The notes: generated from the letters alone by a model not told the origin. A stretch of 64,000 nt of DNA from Stichopus chloronotus (GCA_021234535.1 CM037840.1:25921020-25985019), one strand, 5' to 3'. Positions 1-13,441 are shown, counted from the stretch's first letter. Numbers and translations are program-made.

Positions 1-960
1 TTTTTTTTCTATATTATTTTGGCTATAACATATGACACCTGTTGTAACAGGAGTACATACACACATTGAGGGGGAATATTGAAGTCGCTTTGGCACTTTT
101 CAGTAGAAAAATTTGATTAGCGAGTCCATTTCATCCAAACGTCTTTTACAATGATAAAGAAAAGGTGTATAGAATCCATTCATTTGCCACTCTAAAGGGC
201 GCAGAAAAAGGAAACAAAGTAAACAGTGGACCGAAAGTCTGTTACGTGCACACTCGGTTGGTTCTAGGGAAGTTATGGCGCTAGTTAATTTATGGTTCCT
301 TTTGCAAAACTTGGAAATTTTTTGGTGAAGGAACATAACACAAAATTCATACTTTTGGCATGTTATTTGCTATTGTTTTTTACGTGTTGTATACTGTTTG
401 ATAGATATCAAGGGAAAGCAAAGTAAAGAAAAATAAAAGTAACAAGCTAAACATGTAGACAAGGGAGACAATGAAACCAGTGAAGTTCAAAGACACCCAG
501 CTAAAATCTTGAACGATTTAAAACAAATGAAATTAAGTTTTGTACGGGATCAGGCTGTTTTTTGTTTTTTTTTAAGTTTGGCAGTTTTTATTTAAAGTGC
601 TGCATAGTCTTTATTGAACTCAATTGTTCCTTTGTTTTTAAATTAATTACATTTAAGGATTAATTAATGCGTTAATGTGACAGCCATCGATATGACATTT
701 TACAGTTTTTGCTTTTTGGCCTTTTCTTTTTGGTACTCGAGCTATAAAAACATCGTGACCGTTGAACAACCTGCCAGTGGCCCTATGCTATTATTCACGG
801 AATTCCTCGTAAAATGAAAACTGGGCTTCGAAATTGTGTGACGTATCTATTTATCATGTCCCCCATCCTGTCTCCCTTCGAAAATTTGTCAAACGAATCA
901 GAAAGTAAACGCAGAAGTTAAATCGCGGCCACTTCTGCCTGTCATATCTCGATAAACTCG
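1..960. other. Non-coding, nothing recognised
   Basis: AT-rich sequence with short T runs. The only listed frame (100-336, minus) has no domain features. I see no repeat or regulatory structure that I can defend. Confidence 0.6.
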
Positions 961-1300
961 GTATATATCTGTAACGTGTGTGGGGCTGCCAAAACTCGAC
1001 GAAGAACATATCCCACGTCTTCAAATTGAGGCAGTCTAATTTCGAGAGGTGCCGCTATACCCCGCGACCGTTCCGGGCAGAGAGAGACGTTCGCCGGCAG
1101 CTGGGAAATGTTTCAATTCGAGACACTCCTCCGCGCGGTCGACTAACGCGTGAACCTCGGCGTAACTGTCCGTGTGGGCAAGAGCTAATAAGGTGTCTGA
1201 AATTTCCCGTCTGGTTCCGTCGAAAACCACCACCTCTATAGCGGGGCTTTCGTATGAATCACCTGGTACCGTCATGTATTAGTGCGTTCCGTTCTTGAAT
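961..1300. other. GC-richer patch with opposed open frames
   Basis: GC content is clearly above the flanks. A minus-strand frame at 1036-1275 (79 codons) reads a balanced, acidic sequence (IEVVVFDGTRREISD..., ending SGTSRN) with no low-complexity stretch. A plus-strand frame overlaps it at 978-1241. The minus frame has a stop immediately before its ATG and no clear splice sites. I recognise no family. It could be a small exon, a fragment of a gene or a CpG-rich regulatory patch. Confidence 0.2.
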
Positions 1301-2811
1301 CGCGACGCTTTTTTTTGGCGGAGATGCCAGTCTTTCTATATTCTTTTGGCCTCATTTTTTCCATTAACATCATGGTCTGCCCGTTTTGTTTGACTAAAAT
1401 AAACAGTTTTCGTTTTGGTCTCTGAGAGTGATCCGTCACAGCAAATACGTTGCCCAATAGTTGTTATTTTGTTTTGAGATAAAGAGGAAAAAATGACTTA
1501 ATACCACGGATGTGACCGACGGATGTGTTTTGTTCACCGTAAATCGAAGACGGTATCTGACAGACGAAAAATTTGACAATTCGATAAAATCGATGAGTTA
1601 TTAATATTAAGAGATCACGCATTTCTGCAAAAAGGGAAAATATGTGGAAAGTCTCATTAACTAGTTAGTTATAAGCTTATCTTTAATCCAGCTATAACTT
1701 TTGAAAATTCATGCAAACTCGGCACAATGCTTGAAAAAAAAGATAAAAAAGACGAACAATGTTTAAATTTGAAGAGGCATTGGTTATACCTAGTTTGACG
1801 ATGTGGAGACGTACAACAGTTAAAGATAAAAGCCTTGAATCCCTTTCGACATGTTAAAATTCCTTAAAAGAATTTAAAGTTTACTTTAGAAATGTCACTT
1901 CAGTCGAGAAAGTTGAAGATACCCCTTATGTGCACGTTTCACGTAAATGGCAAAATGCCGTCACCCCAATCTGTATTAGTGCATAGTCCCCTATCTTAAT
2001 TCGTGGATGGCTCTTTTACATCAAGTGACAACTTTTGTGACCGGATTGCTAAATTCATGCAAGTTATTTGTTTTCTTTGAATATGCAATAGTTTGAAATA
2101 TCCTGAAAAGATACTTGTAATGTATAAATTATGAGATTTGTAAGATTTAACTGATCTTTCAGAATGCTTGAACGATTGCGTACTCTCTTTAACATGTGCG
2201 AGTTGAAGTTAAAAAAATAAATAAAATTACAAGACTTCACCTGATATCAGGTGACCTCGATATAGTCTCCCTTTAATGTTCGACTCTGTGATCATGAAAC
2301 GCCTCATTTGCAACGTCGTGGTACAACCGCAAAAGTATCGAAAAAGTAGCTGAAAACTGAGTAAAATGATGTTTTCGCTTTCTAATTTTTCAACATACAT
2401 TTGAGGACAAAGGGATTTTATCGTGTATTTGATTATAGGCCGCATGTATACGTCCTGTAAAAGAAGAAGAAAAAGTGTAAGTGATGATAGAAGCAAACCG
2501 TGCAATTCAAGGACATTAATTTTGTTTCAGACAAAAATAAAAAGAAAAAAATCAGAACAAACGACATGTCCCTTCCTTTCAGTCAGTGCGTTTAGACGGC
2601 GCTGAAAGCAACTTGCAAAGCCCACCGTCCCAGTGTAATAGCAAGTAACAGAAAGTGAAAAACAAAAGCAAAATAAATAAGTAAATAAAGTAAATAAAAT
2701 GATATTATGATATTTAGTATCGGGAAGAAGACCAAAACCGCCCATGGCAGTCCTTTCTAACGAAAAAAAAAACGATATTCATACAAAATAGAAGCAAGAA
2801 TTAAATTATGA
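1301..2811. other. Non-coding, mostly featureless
   Basis: AT-rich DNA with A runs. Apart from the 18-base palindrome at 2237-2254 I see no structure. The short frames at 2227-2745 are low-complexity and rejected. Confidence 0.55.
2237..2254. other. Perfect 18-base palindrome with two E-boxes
   Basis: TCACCTGATATCAGGTGA is fully self-complementary. Each half holds CACCTG, an E-box of the Snail/E-protein kind, and the centre is GATATC, a GATA core on both strands. It could be a binding site or a chance palindrome. Confidence 0.35.
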
Positions 2812-3167
2812 AGGGAAACAAGGCGTTTGTTTTAAAAAAGAAAATCAGATTCCTTTGAAACTCAATATTTGTGGACACAGAACGATGTACGTCGTTCAAA
2901 ATCAGGAAGGATGGTGACCTCCTTGACAAGAGATGAATTTCTCACAGATACGAAATTCAGTTATTTGTTGCTCAAGAATAATTTGTTTCACTATAACTTT
3001 CAAACATTCAAATGTTGCATCTTCCATAACTCGTCTTATACATAACGGTTTGAGGAGATAAAAATCTGGTCGTGAATGTTCCAACAACAAAACAAGCTGT
3101 TTTGATTGTATGCCATGTCGGTGCATTGTAAACGCCCCTCCCCCCCCCCCCCCCCCCTGTTTTCCCT
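2812..3167 (+). mobile_element. TTAA MITE family A, copy 1
   Basis: The left end AGGGAAACAAGGCGTTTG and the right end ...TTTTCCCT are inverted, and TTAA follows at 3168-3171. The left target copy has decayed to ATGA. The interior matches the other A copies (TCAGTTATTTGTTGCTCAA, a GGAAGGA segment, GAGGAGATAAA). An 18-base C run (3140-3157) has expanded inside the right terminal repeat, where other copies read GCCCTATTTCCC. It encodes no transposase and is presumed mobilised in trans. Confidence 0.75.
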
Positions 3168-3171
3168 TTAA

Positions 3172-3500
3172 AGAGGCTAAATGGGTTGAGACTGATACGT
3201 TTGTTAGGATATTGATAGGTACTAACACATGACAATGCTTATTATTTGCATAATAAATCAAGTTCCAGTCGTTGAACCAAGCTGTTACTGGCTGTTTGCA
3301 TATGAACTGGTACTAATGTGAAACTGTGTCTGGTAACAAATTTTCAAAACCCGAATTGAATCGTTAATTACTCACTCATAAATATTCCTTTGTATGTGAC
3401 ACATGGGGATCCTCTTACTTTACTTTGACCAGTGTGTGTAGGAAACATGACAGGTTTAGAAAATTTAAGTGAATTTCAAGAAACAACTCAACGTGTCTCT
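3172..3500 (+). mobile_element. TTAA MITE family B, copy 1
   Basis: The left end AGAGGCTAAATGGGTTGAG is the inverse of the right end CAACTCAACGTGTCTCT. TTAA lies on both sides (3168-3171 and 3501-3504). The left TTAA is shared with the right end of the family A copy next door. The interior (TACTAATGTGAAA, TTACTCACTCATAAAT, GGATCCT) matches the copy at 17.3 kb. It is non-coding. Confidence 0.75.
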
Positions 3501-3504
3501 TTAA

Positions 3505-6500
3505 GAACCTGGAAATTATACTTTGGGCTATCCTTACAAAAAGGTACACCAATGTCAATCCGTAACCATTGAGAGTGTACGGTATATTGTACAGTTTGCA
3601 GAACATCTTTAAGGGGTGAAACTTGAAAAGAAATCAAGGACGTGTATACACTTGACTTCTTGTACACCTTACTTGTCTTTTGTTTTTTTTTTCTTTTTAA
3701 TTTACTTTAACTTTGAATCAGGAAACCACCAACTTGTTGCTCTATATCTTTCTCGACGGATCCCAGTTTTTCTTATTAAGAAGAACAAACTCAGTAGCGG
3801 ACAATTTATGCCGGCGATAGGGTTAGGACTGTAAATCAAAGGCTTATTCAGACAGGTAAACAATGTAAAACAGGAATTTATAAAGTGTCTACGCACTGTT
3901 GTATGTGCACACAAGAATGAAGTAGGAGAACACCTGTATATGTTCTGGTGAATTGAATAATACCACAACGTGTTGGTAATCCGTGACCACAAATCTAACT
4001 GGTGTGGTTAGAACATGGTTAGGATTAAGAACCTACACTCATTCGAAAGAGAAAAAAAAACAGTTTATTTTGGGAGTGTTGCAAATTGATGTTCGATGGA
4101 AACAAAGGACCCGACGTCAAAGCTGAGAGGCTGACCGGATGTGTTCACCTCCTTAGAATTTCAGAGAAAGAAAACAGGAAGATAGCAAGGTTGTAAAGTG
4201 CTATTGGTTTTCCTCGAAGAGCAATTTATTTATATCCGATATAAGGTAGACTTATGGGGGCTGGTGTACATCAAAAGTGTGGAAAATGGTAGTGAGTCGG
4301 TGCCATCTCCAACAGCTTTATCAAATGTTGTCCAACCCATGACAAAATGTTGCAAGAGAAGGCTATACTGGATGCAGAATTTTTTAGGCACATTTGATGA
4401 GGCAAGTTGGGTTTCGGACACAAGTGGACTACTCCCATCCAAAATCGCTTTCCGTTCCGTTTGCAAATTGCCATAGTGCATGGCTTTAGTTACATTGTTT
4501 GTTTGTTTTTTTGTTTTTGTTTTGCCCAAGTCCATAGTACTCCGTACGCACCGATATTATTTTCATATGGACTTACTTGGTCACCGAGGAAATAAGAGTA
4601 AAATTTGCCAGTCTTATGGAACATCATTGGGTATAGAGGAATGTCCTCAACCACTAAATAATATAATAATGTTAATAATGATTAGCAATATTAATATTCA
4701 TTATAATAACTGTAATGATAATGATAATAGATAAATAATACATAAAATAAGTAATAAATAATAACATATGATAAGTAAACGATACCGTCACAAAATAACA
4801 GTAATTTAAAACCATGCAGGTAAGTCCACTACAGGATTCATTACATCAAATCAGTCGGATTAACGAAAAAGAAAACGGTTGTGATACTTTATCCTCCGGG
4901 AGTGGGTGAAACAGGCCACGCCTTACTTATGTTAATAATGCCATACATAACACACCAGACTCACCTCGGACATGAGATCATACCCCTGCATCCCAGCTGT
5001 GTACGAGATCAGAAAGATATTTTTGAAACATGAATTTAGAAAGAAGGCTGAACGTGAAATTTACAAGTCTCAAGTTTTTCTCGTCCAGTGTGTGTATGTG
5101 TTGTGTGTTTAAGGGAGGGGGGATTGGCGCGGTGTTGGCTCGTTCGTTTGGTTCCATTCGTTAGTAGGCCTAATTACATTAAACAAAGTATCTACGTGAT
5201 TTTTCACTATCCTTTCTTTTTTAAGTAATCTCCTTTTGTTTTTAACATAAAAAAGTTGTCAGCTTGACTGTGAGTGACCGGTGTATCCTTTTCGACGAAT
5301 TAACGAAAGACCAGTTTTCACCTTCAGAACACCTTCAAATGGACACTGAGAATTTTGATAACGGCGAAAGACTGGCCTGCTGACCCTACACGGGAGATGA
5401 AAGGAATTCTCGTTGTGGTCAGTCATTCTTTCATACATATGTTTGTATGCCATAGCAAGTCATTAATTATACAAAAAGTATTAAAAAAACATCATTATTC
5501 TTTTCAGTTTTTTTAATTGCTTTTTTCTCTCCTTTTCTTATCTTTTTCTCTCCCCCCCCCCCTTTTCTCTGTTATTGTAGTTCTTTGTAGTTTGTTTATA
5601 TTGGTAATGTTTTTCATTTGACTCTGATGCTCAATGGAAGGATTATCTGAGAATACAAACTGAGGATGAAAGGTGCATTGCTGTAAACTGTCTATTGTCG
5701 TGTGTTTCTGTTGATACTGTAATTACAGGTAGGCCTAAGTCAAAACAACTGAAACCGTGTGACTATACTGAGAAAGTGATGGGAGTCTCAGTTTAATCAA
5801 CTAAAATTGATTAATACGACTGGTACGTTCCTTTGGCGATTTAAACTGTTATCAGTGTTTGGGAGCTTGGGAATAATTTTTCCTCAGCCCACAAGGAAAT
5901 TAGAAATTATGGTTCTTGTTTGGGTGGTCAGATACGATCGACCTCTTCCAAAAGTATTTTTTACACAGACAGGCTATCTAGAGACTAATGTGAAAGTATA
6001 CAATTTGGCCGGCGAACTTTTTTTTTTCGCAGAATTGATCCTTATTACTAAATTCGTACAGAAGAGAGCCTCTATGTTCATGTTGTACGATTTACGAAAT
6101 CATTTTGAATCGATCAAAACACTGCCACAGACCACGTTTGCAATGAGGTATCGACAAAATGCTCACAAAACAAACGCTGATTTTATGCGATTTACAGTGA
6201 TTGGGCGGGCATAAACCTAGAAATACAATAACCTTAAGTTAATTATATTTCTATGGCTCTGTATTAAATTTGAAAGCTGGGAAACGAAGACAAAACGTTT
6301 AGTTCAAACTTGGTTTTCCTTATATGTCTTTATTTTCGAATCAGAAAACAAGACACAATTAAAAAGAGGAGAAGAAAAAACAAATGACGAGCTTGCGAAG
6401 AGGAAGAGGAGACAAGGAAACAAACTGAGATGAAGAAGTTGAATGCATGGTTCGGGACGACAACTAACTTCGAAACACACTGTCATAAATCTACGGTAGC

Positions 6501-8941
6501 ATGCTCTACATAGGCCTAGAAGTTGGAGATTCCTCCGCATTTTGTTCACCGTCGGTGAAAGTTCCTATCAGGGAGAGTTGGGCAACTTTTTTGGAATTTA
6601 TGCGTTGAGATGGGTCCTTTTGTGGATTTAAGATTGAAGTAGGCGAGTTGAGGTATATACAAGTTGTAAAAATGGTGACAATTGAAGCAATTATGGAAAA
6701 GTTATGGACTTTTAGCTGGCGGAGCAGTATCATTCAAGGCAATGTGTGAATTGCCCCAGTGACAATGCATGGTAACTTGGATGGCTCTAGCAGAAAACCA
6801 ACGCTCACCTAAGGTACGGAAAATTGAAAGTGCCATGAATGGCGAAAACTTCTACAAGGCTTTAGAGACCACATTTCTTTAGCGATTTAGTGTGTAAGTC
6901 AATGGACCAATTAATAGGGGTATGCTACCCTACAGTTATACATAAATCAAGAGTCATTACAAGGAGAGGTTGAAAGGAATTGATCCCATGCATGACTTAG
7001 ATGTAAAGAGCCTTTGATGGAGTGGGTTTTGTATTGTGTGCAAATACAAAATGTGTATTGTATTGTCAGTACAAAGGTTGACTATACGAAACGATATTTG
7101 CATTTTATGACTTTTTCGAAACTTGAATAATGGGTTCCCTTCATGTGATTTATTGCCCTCAAAACGAGTTAAATGAAACTGAATCCCGTTCTTCTGTGCC
7201 AGCAAAGTTTAAACACGCGTTGTTTTTTTTGTGGAGTGTACAAGTTAAACTTGCCTTCTATTGTGTCTCTTGTCTCAAAGTCTTCTGTGAATTGCGTTTC
7301 TCCAATACATTCCCAACACCCCGCACACCACAGCAAAAATACTCGAATAATTCCAAAAGAGCTCTCCACTGCCACAATTGTCGTCAATTGCTCTCCCACT
7401 GACGAGTCCGATCACCCTTAATGTGACAGCACGGCTCCCAATGACATTTATTTTTAGGGCGGGGGAGGGGTGGGGGTGGTGAGGCGCAAGAAAGAAAGGG
7501 CATCGAATATGGTCCCAGCAGCGTCTCGCTCACTTTCTTTCAGTGATTGTAAATACGGTTTCTATTCATGGAATGGCATTGTCCCTTAAATGCTAGCTAG
7601 CATATAAGGCGCGACGGATACCACTTGAGACTTCCACAGGATGCACCCACCTTACCCCCCTTCCCATCCGGGGACCGGGCTCAAGCCAATGTGTTTCTAC
7701 GTAAGGTAAGTTTTACCACCACAACATATCGAACGCGTAATCCTTTCCTAGCCATCGTGATAAAATCACATTAGTGAGTCCAACGCAAGGGATATTTAGA
7801 GATTTTTTTCTGTTCTGTTTTTAAATTTATTTTGATCAGTTCTCTGCAGATAAACTTGCGCCATTTCATTCAACCTTCTAAAAATGATTAACCCAAGAAT
7901 ATTCCTTTTGTTTTATCTCTGAATCACTATTAATGGGAATTCATTCCTTAAAATCACTGCCTGGGACCTCCGGAGTAGCCGCTACATATAGTGAACGCTT
8001 GGAACGCAACACTAGAAAGTTTTATTTGTGCATTCAAGTTCATATTTTAGAAGATCGTCAGTGCCTTTGTTTGCAAATTATGAACCTGACACATATTGCC
8101 AAATTATGTATTGCATTGCGATGTGGAGACAAAAGCGTTGTAACTGGATAATAAATAAATAACTATTGATTTCCATTAACGATTTGTTCTTCAGTGTTCA
8201 AATCTCTGTGCTTGGCAACCGTCGTTGCTGAGAAGTACAAGCTAAGTGCATGTACAAACATAGATCAGAAACAAAAAAAAATGGAATCGGATCATGCTCG
8301 GGTATCAAACTAGATTTGAACGAATATAGCCCCCTCTATACAACCGACAAAACCACCCCTACGTCATCATCTTGAGATATCACGTGTTGCAGCCACCCCC
8401 ACACCCCCACCCCCTCCCAATCCATCATGCGTGCATACAGTCCTTCAGTAACAACACCCACTTCACACCTGGAGAGAATATCTGACACCGACTTGGTGAG
8501 AAAAAAAAAAAAAAAAATCATGGACGCCTCCCCACAGGTTGAAGTACCGTACCCTATCTCGAAAACTTGTTTCAAAGTTGCCGAGACACAAGTCCACACT
8601 CCGTAAATAATCCTACAGGACCATGGACTCAGACAAATATTAGTTGTACACTTGACGTTGTTGTAACTAAAAATATATTAGCTGGTTTGTCACGTAGCCT
8701 GCCTTGGAACAATGCGCCCTGATAGATCTAAGTGCTGTGGGGTACGACGTACCTCGTGAAATACTTGACATAGATTTAACCAGGGCGATTAAAACACATA
8801 AATCGCTCTTGTGCAAATTATGAATCATAACATGAAAAAAGTTAACAGGTGTTGTGACTTTGTAAACTCTCTCTACCCCCCCCCCCCCCCCCCGTCTCTC
8901 TGTCCGCCATGCCTAGCCTGCAAGAAGGATGTGGCCCTGAA
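3505..8941. other. Non-coding block with three TAGGCCTA words
   Basis: No gene is supported. It contains TAGGCCTA at 5165, 5730 and 6511, a C run near 5551, the AAT tract at 4655-4775, and GC-richer DNA at about 8340-8600 with a C-rich stretch. The 135-codon frame at 5807-6214 shows no domain, has a Phe run from a T tract and is not convincing. Confidence 0.5.
4655..4775 (+). repeat. AAT-rich low-complexity tract
   Basis: ATAATAATG, AATATTAATATTC and AATGATAATGATAATAG words make a degenerate trinucleotide repeat. It is non-coding. Confidence 0.6.
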
Positions 8942-9301
8942 AGGAAAATGGGGGTCTTTACAATGTGCGTACATGACATACAAACAAGAAGACAAAGAAC
9001 ATTTAACAGCTTGAATCACCTTTAAGTCCCATGATTCAGGGTCATCAATACAACATCTATAACATAGCGCTTCACAAGCATAAGATGAGTTACGGAACAC
9101 GTATCATTCGATTTTTGGAAGATTGGGTGAAAAAGATATTCTTGAGCAACAAACAACTGAATTTCTAACTGTCAGGAACTTATTTCTTGAAAAGAAAGCC
9201 ACCGTCTTTCTTTATTTTGAATAATCTATCATTCTCTGTTCAGAAATACTGGTTTTAAAAATATGTTTTTCTCTGTAAAACGAACTCCTTATTTTTCCCC
9301 T
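8942..9301 (-). mobile_element. TTAA MITE family A, copy 2 (degraded)
   Basis: It is in the opposite orientation to copy 1. The left half is diverged, but the right half keeps TGAGCAACAAACAACTGAATT, AGAAAGCCACCGTC and TATTTTGAATAATCTATCATTC, shared with the copy at 25.5 kb. The right end ...TTTTTCCCCT abuts TTAA at 9302-9305. The left target site reads TGAA. A run of 18 C (8876-8893) lies about 50 bases upstream. Confidence 0.65.
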
Positions 9302-10309
9302 TTAAGTCTCGATGTATATGGATGTGTAGTATCTCACTGAAGATGATCAGTAATTTGAAGGCCAAAGCATACAGTATACAAATCCGTATCCATGGGCCAC
9401 TGAACCAATGAACAGCAAGGTTACTGTTTGGTTCAGATGCCTAGATATATATACTCATATTGCTAAGGAGCACATTGATCTTTCACGTTCACGCAGAGTA
9501 TTTCAAAAATAAGAAGGAACGAGTGTAGGTTAAAGCTAACGAATTATCTCGTCACACGGTTACTCTAGTGACCTCAGAATTCGTTACGTCACTTCCGCAT
9601 TGAATTCTGTAAATTGATGGAATTGTCAGTGACAAGTGACGTATACCATACCAGCATTGCACTTGCAACACGTGGAAATAAACAGTGCATGCAATGCAAA
9701 ACTGCGCTTAGGCACTCATGCAATTTATGAGACGACCCCATTGTCTTGAATGTCACAACCATGGCAGGCCGATAAGGTCATCAGAACATCTCAAACACTC
9801 CCTCTCATCACCAATGTGCTTCCTGTGTTCCTCAGTTGTCATCATATCTGGTATACATTTGGGGTCGCTTGGGTGGATATATACTTTTGTTGTGTAGCCA
9901 GTTCTGGTCTATTTCACAACAAGAAGGTGGATGCATAGTAGATGTGTTGGCAACATGCATGTGAAGCAAATTATACGTTCCTATTTACAACCAAATTAAA
10001 TTGTTTCTCTCACTCATTTGATGTTATTTTTATCATTTCTTTTTCTCTAATTCTCTTTTTCATGTTATATGCCGATATGACTCATAGCCTATACATTGAG
10101 AATATAATCTGTTGTTTTCAGTTTGGTCCAAGGTCATTTGAGGTCAACAGAGTCATCAAGTTTGAAACCTAAGAGTAATCGTACGTCCAATCACAAATTG
10201 GTAAGAGAGCACTGGTGAATAATTTATCATGGCGGTCAAAGTTCCCTGAGACCAGAGGCGATATAGCAGTCTATATAATAAGTTGATCATTGAAGAAGTC
10301 AAACTTGCT

Positions 10310-10461
10310 CTCTTAATTCCAGAGAGTGAAATTAGGGGTCCACTCCAAAATTAAGATTGAATATTCACTATGAAAGGGTGAAAATGACTCTTTTGTTCGA
10401 TTGAAACATTTCACTCGAAATTTAAATTTAGATTGGTCCCTAATTTGACTCTCAGAAAGAG
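10310..10461. repeat. Small inverted-repeat element
   Basis: The left arm AGAGAGTGAAATTAGGGGTC (from 10321) is the approximate inverse of GGTCCCTAATTTGACTCTC (10436-10454). The loop is AT-rich. Size and structure suggest a short MITE or hairpin. I saw no clear target duplication and no second copy in the window. Confidence 0.5.
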
Positions 10462-11008
10462 ATTTGTCACTGTAACGAATCTAGAGAGTGGTGTAAATTC
10501 AGTCTTGTAAGTACACGTCTACCAATCTGAAAGACCGGTGAATTTCTGGTAATTTTTGTCATCATTAAAAAAATTAGAGATCATTTTTCTCCACAGTCGT
10601 ATAGTCATATATGCCAATGATCATAACTTCTGTTGACTCTCTGGTTACATTTTTAGGGCGGGGTCTTATGATATGTCTGTTCAAAACAAACATACGCGAA
10701 TCAATACAGTTGAAGCAAATGTTTCCTATTTGATTGGTTCCGTTCTATTGGGGGGTTGGAAAAACCGTCATTTTGTGGACTACAATTTTTTTTCAATTTT
10801 GGAAAGAAAAACGCAAACGGCGCGATCGTAAGCTGCAAAATGCCAATATTGTGGCCGGTGGACCTATCATTGAGAAACGGACTCTTCATGTGTAGTTCTA
10901 ATGCCTGCAGAAGGTCCCCTTTGGATTCACTCCTAGAACTGACAGGTAATAAAGAAACTTTCTTCCTGGCAGCCCATCAGGCCAGCCGTACTCTAAAAAG
11001 GTTGGGTA

Positions 11009-11156
11009 CGTAAGCCTTGTTACAGACTGGTGGGTAAAAAAGAAAATCCCCAAGTTGGTTAAAAAGTACCCATTGCTGAGCAACGTTTAATCCAAGAGGC
11101 TTACGTTTTTTACCAGCTTGGATAAGATTTTACCCATCAGTTTGTAGCGAGGCATG
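11009..11156. repeat. Nested foldback repeat
   Basis: CGTAAGCCTTGTTACAGACT near 11009 recurs inverted within 11096-11156, where the minus strand reads GCCTCGCTACAAACTGATGG. TGGTGGGTAAAA pairs with TTTTACCCATCA, and AGTTGGTTAAAAAG pairs with a TTTTTTACCAGCTT block. It is probably a degraded terminal-inverted-repeat element. Confidence 0.45.
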
Positions 11157-13183
11157 TGTAGCCCAATCTGGATAAATGTTGACCCAAAATATTAGCGTGG
11201 TATAGGCAATGCATGCTGGCATTGGTGTAACAAGGTAATTTGCATACACGTAACTCATGATGGGGAAGTCCCATTGGCTCTCATTTCTCGTTTGCTGAAG
11301 CGGTCTATACATAGTTTGTGAAGAAAAGTTAACATTTGTTTTAATTTTTTCAAGTTTGAAAAAATAAAATAAATTTAAAAAGAAAAGAGCAAATCGCGCC
11401 CAAACCCCGACCGCGTACTAGTCGCTCAATCCCCGTGTATCACATTCAGTCATGGTGTGGGATTGTCGAAGCAGTCCTGCCACAGTGGCACGACTTCTGT
11501 CGTCTAAGACAAGAACGAACTGTTATGAAGCTTGGAAATGGTGTTTGCATCATTTTTTCTGTCATCATGGTGAGTGAGCTACATTTGAAAAGCTTTTGAA
11601 ATCTGAAGTCGCCGAATGTCGTCACAGATTTTATCAGGTAACGTGGAAACTATCTTTATCATAACGGGAAATCTTTTTCTTATCTATCAGAGATAACACA
11701 CAAGCTGATAAAGAGGTTTGTTCAGTCGTCTATTTCGAGGACTCTCTTTTACCCGAAGTTTGTCTAAATACTTTTTGAAACAAAAATGGAAACTTGTCGT
11801 CAGGGCCTAAGCCTTGTAGTACTAATGACGTGAAACGAAACTTAGCAAGTTTCCATACCAAGGATCCTTCTTTAGTGCTCTGTTTGTCAGTAACCAACAG
11901 AGCACGACATTTCTTTAGTAAAGGAACGGATTTTTCCAATGTTCAAAGCGAAACAGTAAATTGCTCGGCTCGAGCACTTCTGTATTGGCATATCACTGTA
12001 GGTCGCCCATTGTCTCTTGCAGTAAAGCGCCGTCATTATAGCAACTCTCATATTCAAGCCAAATAGTGTGGCCAACCAATTAAGTCGATACTTGGTAAAG
12101 AAGAGCTAACTACCCCTCCCTGTTTTCTTTTCTCCCGTAGATTTTGATCCCTCGGCATCCTCATCACGAGGCTCATCTCCTTAGTGCGACTCAGTTGAAG
12201 GGGTCATACTGAACATTCTGTTCGAACTGGATATTCTTTTGTCAGATGGCGGATCTTGGAGACGGGATTTGGTACAGTGGCTTACCGGTGGCTACAGGTC
12301 TGCACTAAATGCGCGCATCTAGCTGCAATAACGCCATGCTCGCCGCAAATAGGATTTTGAAGTAAAGGCTAGAGAGGAAACCATAAATGTAACGTGGATG
12401 GACTCGACACAGCAAAGAAATGCAGGTCACGTGCCCACATTTGATGTTACGCTACTTAGCGTTCGTCACACACTATGCAGACTGACCCTCCCCGCCAGAA
12501 GTAGGATTTGGTCAGTCTGATGAGTAAACCTTTTTACAATATACTCTCGGGTGGGAGGGGGAGATGGGGGAACGGGAGTTAAACTCCTCACTTCAGTGGA
12601 GAAATACAGGGTCCCAGCCAGTATTTCCAGTAAGAATTACGTATTTGAACAGGAAATTCGCTATCCGCATAAAAAAGAATAGATCGACGAACCGTCCACG
12701 TTTAAGTCGATGAGAAAATATTCAGATGCGATCATCTCACCCCTAAACTCGCCCATCTTTCCACTTTCCCGATCAGCGTGCATAAATGATAATGGAATTA
12801 ATTAAAAAAAAAAACGGACGAAGAGAGAGACATTTTCCAAAATGCTGTATCTACCTGTCCCCCTCCCCTTCCTCCTCACTGCAAGTTTGGCATTTTTCAA
12901 TATTTCACAACATCATGGTGCCAGAAATATAAACATCTTAGCATTGCCTAAAGTGTCGGCAATGTGGAGGATGAAATTCCAAGTTCTCATAGCTGACAGG
13001 AAAACCCTTGCCTTACTTGCTGACGGGGTTTCATTTTTTTCTGTAAGCTCTAACAGGAAACATCAGAATGGCTTCAGGCTTTTCCTCTTTTTGTTCTGTC
13101 ATGTCTGTGGCTCATTTGAATAAAAAAAGAACAGCAAAATATGAAAAGTCTTTCTGAAAAACCATCTCACCCCATTAAAGAAC

Positions 13184-13441
13184 ACGTGACATGAAAAACA
13201 CAGTTTGGTGTATTGGCCATGAGTATTAATCATTAAAAACAATGAAAATTGCCACAATTTTCATTTACACCCATCAAACTTTGAAGATTTTGCAAACAAA
13301 TTTCTGCACTACAAATGCATCATGAATAAACATAAGGGAAAGTACGCGTACATTATGACCTCTTAGAGAGGGACTCTTATGGTATGCTCTGTTTTCCTTC
13401 GGTTTTTCTAAACCTGTATTTCAAAGACATTTGAGCCTTTC
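13184..13441 (+). repeat. Interspersed repeat E, copy 1
   Basis: From GTGACATGAAAAACACAG through TTAATCATTAAAAACAATGA to about TTTCAAAGACATTTGAGCC, this segment aligns with the last 270 bases of the window. It leads directly into the large foldback at 13442-14010, so the two may be parts of one element. Confidence 0.6.

Larger units (their letters stand above)
9306..13183. other. Non-coding block with two hairpin elements
   Basis: Only the inverted repeats at 10310-10461 and 11009-11156 stand out. Short frames such as 11794-12066 (plus) and its opposite-strand partner show no family features. Confidence 0.5.

Noticed and set aside
2902..3261. 119-codon minus-strand frame with a Gly run
   Set aside because: Reads through MITE copies A1 and B1, and the Gly run is the expanded C tract.
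5807..6214. 135-codon plus-strand frame
   Set aside because: No recognised domain, a Phe run from a T tract, no splice or promoter support; chance frame most likely.
8336..8599. 87-codon minus-strand frame with a possible acceptor after a T run
   Set aside because: The long Phe stretch comes from the T tract and no family is recognised; the acceptor-like CACCAAG alone is not enough.
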